Source of the DNA: Euperipatoides rowelli
Lineage: Eukaryota; Onychophora; Udeonychophora; Euonychophora; Peripatopsidae
NCBI GenBank assembly: GCA_003024985.2
Contig: PXIH01S0021002.1
Reading direction: 5' to 3' (one strand)
DNA: 11,042 nucleotides
Both the position numbers and the translations under genes were made by a program. Shown one piece after another: positions 7,346 to 11,042 of this stretch. The notes beneath the pieces are model-generated. The model was given only the letters and a program-made list of their open reading frames with translations, ran no database searches and was not told the origin of the DNA. Within the stretch, counting starts at the first letter, position 1, and each line of letters opens with the position of its first letter.

Positions 7346-8649
7346 CTATTTGTAAGGGAGAAAATAAATTTCAATTCTTAACTCTTCTTTTGAGTCTGCT
7401 TTACCTTTTTTTCTATGTTTTGATGTGCTTTCCATGAAATAAGTATCAGCCATGTTATCTAAAGAACTAGTTTTTCTTAGCACAATAGTTTTTATTTTGT
7501 GTTTTATTCATACAACTTGGAAATCCATATCTTTCTGCCTACTTCTATCAATTTTGCCTTTTGCCAAACTCTCCATGTCATCTTGTTTAGATTTTGCCAG
7601 CAATTGTCTTCCTATATTCATGGATCCATCTTGTCTCTGAAAATCACTGTTACTAATTTGCTTCAAGCTAGTCCTAGCATACATATTTAATTCAGCAATG
7701 CCACTTCTAAGCCTTTTTGCTCTGACTCCTGGTATAAACTATCACTGCTTTTTTTTTCATCTTTTTTAATAAAATTATCATTACCGCTACTTTGCTTGTT
7801 TGGTTCATCTTCCTGCCCTTCATTCCATAAATTTCCCTCATTTGAGGCCACACACTCAAGTTTAGCCCCATGTTCTGCCTAACATGACAGCTCTAGCATA
7901 ATCTATCCCTTTATTGAACTCCTGACATGAATGGGAGATATCATCCATTACTGCAAAATTTGAACTCACATTCACTTTTATGTGGCAAAGATTATTGCAG
8001 TTCAAGCATATTGGCTTTCTGCCTTTTACAGTTATTAAGTCCATATAGCCATCTAACTCAATACAGTGGGGTATTTTATCTATCTCTAATTATTATCAAC
8101 AGTGCCTTCTATTTCATATGTACTAGAATTTGTGTACACTCCCTCTCATAATAATGTTCTGTATTGTTTTTAAATCTGATACATTAAAGTACTTAGACTC
8201 AAGATTTCTTAACTTCTCTGCACCAACTGACTTGGAATCCCTATGTAAGGTAGACTACATAAGCTCCCTTAACCCTGATCATTGTTTTGTAAACACCTCT
8301 GGCTCATTCTTATTAGCAAATTCAAATCCAAGGTATCTGTTGTTTTTTGGCTGATACACTTCAGTTATCAATGCTAAATCCATTAATTTTTGTTACTCTT
8401 AGTGTGCTCAACTAAAGAATCTCCATCAGGGTCAAACATTGTTAAAATTACTATTTTGTCTGATAACACCTTTTCCATTCTCTTTGCCCAGAATCGTTTG
8501 GAGTTTACTAACTTCTGCATCTGTTGGTTTAACATTTTGCTACCCAAATCAATTTCTATTGCATCATTTAGCAATTTTTTTACAAGTTGTTTGAAATTTA
8601 ATCCATTTTTATCTAGAAAACTCTGACGCAAGACTCTATCAGTCGCCAT
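7346..8649 (-). pseudogene. LINE ORF1 (gag-like, CCHC zinc knuckle), frameshifted
   Basis: This ORF1 of an L1/Tx1-like LINE spans about 435 codons; such proteins bind the element's RNA. I chose the ATG at 8649-8647 for its strong context (AAGATGGCGACT); the frame opens further upstream but without another ATG. The first 88 codons are open to 8383 (GLNFKQLVKKLLNDAIEID, then a DPDGDSLVEH block). Another frame carries VYQPKNNRYLGFEFANKNEP (about 8357-8295). The C-terminal half has IPHCIELDGYMDLITVKGR leading into CLNCNNLCHIKVN (8008-7970), a C-x2-C-x4-H-x4-C knuckle whose last Cys is Val, perhaps through a one-base loss since TGT lies one base over. A polar Lys/Ser/Gln tail follows with one TGA and ends at TAG 7348-7346. 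Plus-strand frames here are shadows. Confidence 0.75.
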
Positions 8650-8675
8650 CTTGCCTGAGACTATACAATCCAAAA

Positions 8676-8859
8676 AAAAATCATGACATAAAATTTCAAA
8701 ATTTGGACTGTAGACCTCATTAACCTTTGTGCTATGTTGATTATATAAGACCCTAGAGCATATTTAAAATAATGCAACTTTCTTATTTATTTATTTAATT
8801 ATTTCAATTTTTATGATTTTAATTCATTTTTTTTTTTCTTTTTTTTTTTTTGACACACC
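8676..8859. other. AT-rich flank with long poly-T
   Basis: This holds DNA upstream of the Tx1-like ORF1, possibly including its 5' untranslated region, then ATTT repeats (about 8782-8800) and a long, nearly pure T run (8828-8851) that ends just before the piggyBac remnant. I found no terminal inverted repeat for piggyBac here. Confidence 0.5.
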
Positions 8860-9720
8860 AGTGGTAGTGATTATTCTGAATATTCTGACAGGTTGTAACT
8901 AGTGCAACAGTGTTAACAGGTGACAATATTTCCCTCTAAGGATGGTAAACTTATTTGGCAGTCCAAATAAACACAGACATGTAGAAGAGCTAGCATTTCA
9001 AATGTTATAAAAATCACACCCGAACCAACTTATTATACAACTTTAAGAGCAGTCGATATAAAAAGTACATTTATGTCATTGAAAAAATTATACATGATAT
9101 GTCTAATCTGGAAGGCCTTAAAAAAAAAAATGTAAAAAAAAAAAGATGTCATCAACTTCCATGCAGATATTGTGTTGTTATTACTTACTGGTATTTATCA
9201 ATCACTGAAGAATTTAAATCTAGTTTAAGGGAAGATAAATATGGTTGACCAATATTTAGAGCAGTTATGTTAATGGAATGATTTACTAAAATATTTTGCA
9301 TTATTCATGTTGATGATAAAAATTCAAGACCTGCAAGATGAGTGACTGAAAAATTAGCTGTTCCTCATGATGTTTGAAATAAATTGGTTAAATTTTTGGC
9401 AAAACTATATAACACTGGACCAAATGTTACAATTGATGAGCAGTCAGTTGCATTTATCAATATATTCCCAGTTGGCCAGCGAGATATGGAATATTTTTTT
9501 TTTTATAATATGATTAATGTATCTTCATACATTTCATTTGGAATTTGGTATGAAATAAATCTACAATATTACACCAATAAACAGTACAAAAGGCAATTAT
9601 TTTTACAAGAGCTTGGAAATGCACTTGTAAAGCTTAAAATCGAAAGTAGAGATCGTTTACAAAATATTTAGCTGTGTCTGTTCTTCAGTGAAATGAAATT
9701 GAAAAAAAAAATGTAAGTAA
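8860..9720 (+). pseudogene. piggyBac transposase, decayed and internally deleted
   Basis: piggyBac transposases cut and paste DNA at TTAA sites using three Asp residues. An acidic N-terminal piece (SGSDYSEYSD, 8860 on) is followed in frame 1 by KDGKLIWQSK (8938 on), RRASISNVIKITP and the helical LLLLTGIYQSLKN (to about 9222), matching the family's N-terminal DNA-binding region. Frame 3 then reads REDKYG-PIFRAV, DDKNSRPAR, TEKLAVPHDV and YNTGPNVTIDEQSVAFI, with the first catalytic Asp at 9435-9437. PSWPARYGI (frame 2, 9467 on) fits the KP-x-YGIK block. It then jumps to YTNKQYKRQLFLQELGNALV and IESRDRL, the C-terminal block, with a stop at 9671. The second and third Asp are missing. Four in-frame TGA codons stand where Trp or Arg are expected. 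A Cys-rich tail may persist to about 9720. Confidence 0.8.
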
Positions 9721-9975
9721 TCCCTGTAAAAGCTTGTTCAACTTCTGGCAAATAAGGAAATTGTTATTTGTGTCCTCATTATTCCAAATGTGACTTGTAT
9801 TTAAAATGTGTATGTAAATTGCATTTGTCAGCCTATGCCATAACTGTAAAAAAAATAATTTAATATAATAAATAGCACCTGCCATTTCTGTAAAATAATA
9901 TTTAGTATAATAATAACACAAATATTCATAAAGCATAAAATGTTTATTATTTACCAAACCCATTAAAATTACATT
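9721..9975. other. AT-rich DNA, probable piggyBac 3' flank
   Basis: No gene or repeat is recognised here. The minus-strand open frame at 9685-9963 has no family resemblance. If the piggyBac element had a 3' terminal inverted repeat it would be expected in this stretch, but I cannot identify one. Confidence 0.5.
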
Positions 9976-9989
9976 GGGGGGGGGGGGGG
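9976..9989. repeat. Poly-G run, 14 bases
   Basis: There are fourteen consecutive G residues, and the exact length is liable to sequencing error. The run is separated by a single C (9990) from the left arm of a perfect hairpin. Confidence 0.9.
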
Positions 9990-9990
9990 C

Positions 9991-10019
9991 CTCATTATGA
10001 TCCCAAACATCATAATGAG
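9991..10019. repeat. Perfect 11-bp inverted repeat (hairpin)
   Basis: CTCATTATGAT (9991-10001) and ATCATAATGAG (10009-10019) pair without mismatch around the 7-base loop CCCAAAC. No T run follows on either strand that would suggest an RNA terminator, and this is not a bacterial context. It may be a chance palindrome, a transposon end, or a structure linked to the adjoining poly-G run. Confidence 0.8.
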
Positions 10020-10091
10020 TATTATAGTAAAAATTAACATAGCAGGAAGGTTAAATATTTTTTTATTCTCAACTTCATAGCTAAATAGTAT

Positions 10092-10456
10092 TTTTTTAAA
10101 AAAAAAACTATGTTTCACCATTCATGACACAAACCAGTTATTTACAATATTTACAAGTGTACACATTCCTCCTGCTTCCTTGTGCAATGTTAACGGTAAC
10201 TCTGCACATATAGCTGCTACACCAGACCTTATTTTACACATGCAGATGACTGTCATAAATCCAATTTTGAAGATATCTTGTTTCCATCTGAGAAAGAAAG
10301 AATCCCCGGTGGGGGTGGGTGCACACGCTTACTAGCACAGAAAGAAAAAAAAATACTTCCCACATCAGGGCTGCATAGGATCGAACTCCCAACCATATAT
10401 TTGAACTTCTTCCTGGAGCAGCAGCCTATAAACCACTGTGCCAGTACATTGTACAA
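10092..10456 (-). mobile_element. SINE C, tRNA-derived
   Basis: This is a 365-bp SINE flanked by a perfect 11-bp TSD, CTAAATAGTAT, at 10081-10091 and 10457-10467. On the minus strand the head reads GTACAATGTAC, then the A box TGGCACAGTGG (10443-10433) and the B box GAGTTCGATCC (10388-10378). These match the RNA polymerase III consensus, with spacing slightly longer than in a tRNA. The head resembles that of SINE B (GTAC start, GGTTTAT-n-CTGCTG after the A box), but the bodies differ. The tail on the minus strand is a T run followed by seven A residues, an odd composition for a SINE end. Overlapping open frames on both strands over the head (10253-10460) are artefacts. Confidence 0.85.
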
Positions 10457-10629
10457 CTAAATAGTATAACAGTATTCAGACATCTTATATACACACAAAG
10501 ATGGGAATTTGAATTTGTAGCAGTTTAATCATGAGCTTAGTTATCCTGATACTTGTTAAAAGTTAAGTAAACTAATAGCTCAGATAATATTAGAGTATTG
10601 ACATTTGTAAATTTTGCACTTTACCAACA

Positions 10630-10744
10630 TAGGCTATATAGGGAAAATATATCCTCATTATAGTTTTGCATTGAAACTTGGCTATAACTCAAATTTGAAA
10701 TAGGCTATAGAGATGTAAAACACACTGTTTCATGGTATAGGCTA
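10630..10744 (+). repeat. Cluster of three TAGGCTA heptamers
   Basis: TAGGCTA occurs at 10630-10636, 10701-10707 and 10738-10744, each with an A or T immediately on both sides. Further copies are at 433-439, 1436-1442 (reverse complement) and 1621-1627. The spacing is irregular, so this is not a tandem repeat. Confidence 0.6.
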
Positions 10745-10768
10745 TTACAATTCAACAGACTACATATT

Positions 10769-10786
10769 GTGTATGTGTGTGTGTGT
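10769..10786. repeat. GT microsatellite
   Basis: Nine dinucleotide units of GT, with one GT replaced by AT, form a short simple repeat. Confidence 0.85.
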
Positions 10787-11042
10787 AAACTGTATAACTA
10801 GAGAAAATAAACGAACAAACAAATTATTGTGAAAGATTATTGTAAAGTATTTATTTCATTTGTTTACCAAAAACTAAAATCAATAAATAAAAAAATCAGT
10901 AAAATTTAACAACTTATTTTAATAAAATTCATTATGTGTAACAAAATATATTATAAAACAGAACTCATTTTAAGTATCACGGAAATTTTTTTAGTGGAAT
11001 TTTTTTTTTTTTTTACATTTTATTTTAATTTTTTATATTTAA

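Larger units (their letters stand above)
5487..8675 (-). mobile_element. L1/Tx1-like LINE, internally deleted, split by SINE B
   Basis: This minus-strand non-LTR retrotransposon has, in transcript order, an ORF1 with a zinc knuckle (8649-7346), a 7-base gap, the start of the ORF2 endonuclease (7338 on), the region after the reverse transcriptase (about 6660-6403), a degenerate Cys/His knuckle of the kind found C-terminal to LINE reverse transcriptases (about 6036-5980) and an (AAAT)n tail (5507-5487). Without SINE B it is about 2.8 kb, whereas two-ORF elements of this clade usually exceed 5 kb. The endonuclease C-terminus and the whole reverse transcriptase catalytic core are missing. The 5' boundary beyond 8649 is a guess, and I found no TSD for the element. 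Confidence 0.8.
10468..11042. other. AT-rich DNA without a recognisable gene
   Basis: I see no coding region or transposon domain. Three TAGGCTA heptamers cluster at 10630-10744 and a GT microsatellite lies at 10769-10786, both listed separately. The last 60 bases contain long T runs. Confidence 0.6.

Noticed and set aside
7452-7690. Two plus-strand open frames of about 60 codons
   Set aside because: They are antisense shadows of the C-terminal region of the Tx1-like ORF1. The plus frames at 7927-8151, 8130-8354 and 8390-8626 are likewise shadows of ORF1.
10253-10460. Open frames on both strands across the same 200 bases
   Set aside because: They cover the head of SINE C. Neither resembles a known protein, and both include the polymerase III promoter boxes.

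Overview
The window looks like AT-rich, repeat-packed intergenic or intronic DNA from an animal, probably an invertebrate; I cannot name the species. The grounds are two non-LTR retrotransposon (LINE) remnants, one CR1/L2-like and one L1/Tx1-like, a decayed piggyBac DNA transposon, three tRNA-derived SINEs with target-site duplications (TSDs), simple repeats and undetermined bases (962, 2259, 4762). There are no operons, Shine-Dalgarno sites or CRISPR arrays, and I can support no intact host protein-coding gene. Nearly all open frames longer than 60 codons are shadows or pieces of transposable elements.

Layout. 1-2645: AT-rich DNA with no recognisable gene, but with a perfect RFX-type X-box (117-130) and a CTCF/YY1-like motif (48-62) near the left edge, plus a 13-C run. 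2646-4955 (+): a CR1/L2-like LINE. A 25-bp x5 minisatellite is followed by two to three copies of a roughly 256-bp repeat, which run straight into a broken ORF1. That ORF1 carries an SGNH esterase domain. The first few dozen codons of an ORF2 endonuclease follow, and then the element stops. 5035-5326 (+): SINE A with a 14-bp TSD. 5341-5440 (-): a tail fragment related to SINE B. 5487-8675 (-): an L1/Tx1-like LINE with a zinc-knuckle ORF1, a 7-base gap, and then an ORF2 in which the start of the endonuclease is joined in frame to the region after the reverse transcriptase. SINE B (6851-7192, -) sits inside that endonuclease with a perfect 15-bp TSD. 8860-9720 (+): a piggyBac transposase pseudogene that keeps the first catalytic Asp (in an IDEQ motif) and the C-terminal helix block but has lost the middle. 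9976-10019: a 14-G run beside a perfect 11-bp hairpin. 10092-10456 (-): SINE C with an 11-bp TSD. 10457-11042: AT-rich DNA with a cluster of TAGGCTA heptamers and a short GT repeat.

How the parts relate. These elements do not form a working pathway; they are layers of insertion. SINE B is younger than the Tx1-like LINE it splits. The most notable pattern is that both LINEs keep ORF1 and the very start of ORF2 while losing the reverse transcriptase core, and the piggyBac copy has also lost its catalytic middle. This suggests non-autonomous, internally deleted families of the kind HAL1 represents in mammals, but single-copy decay cannot be excluded from one window.
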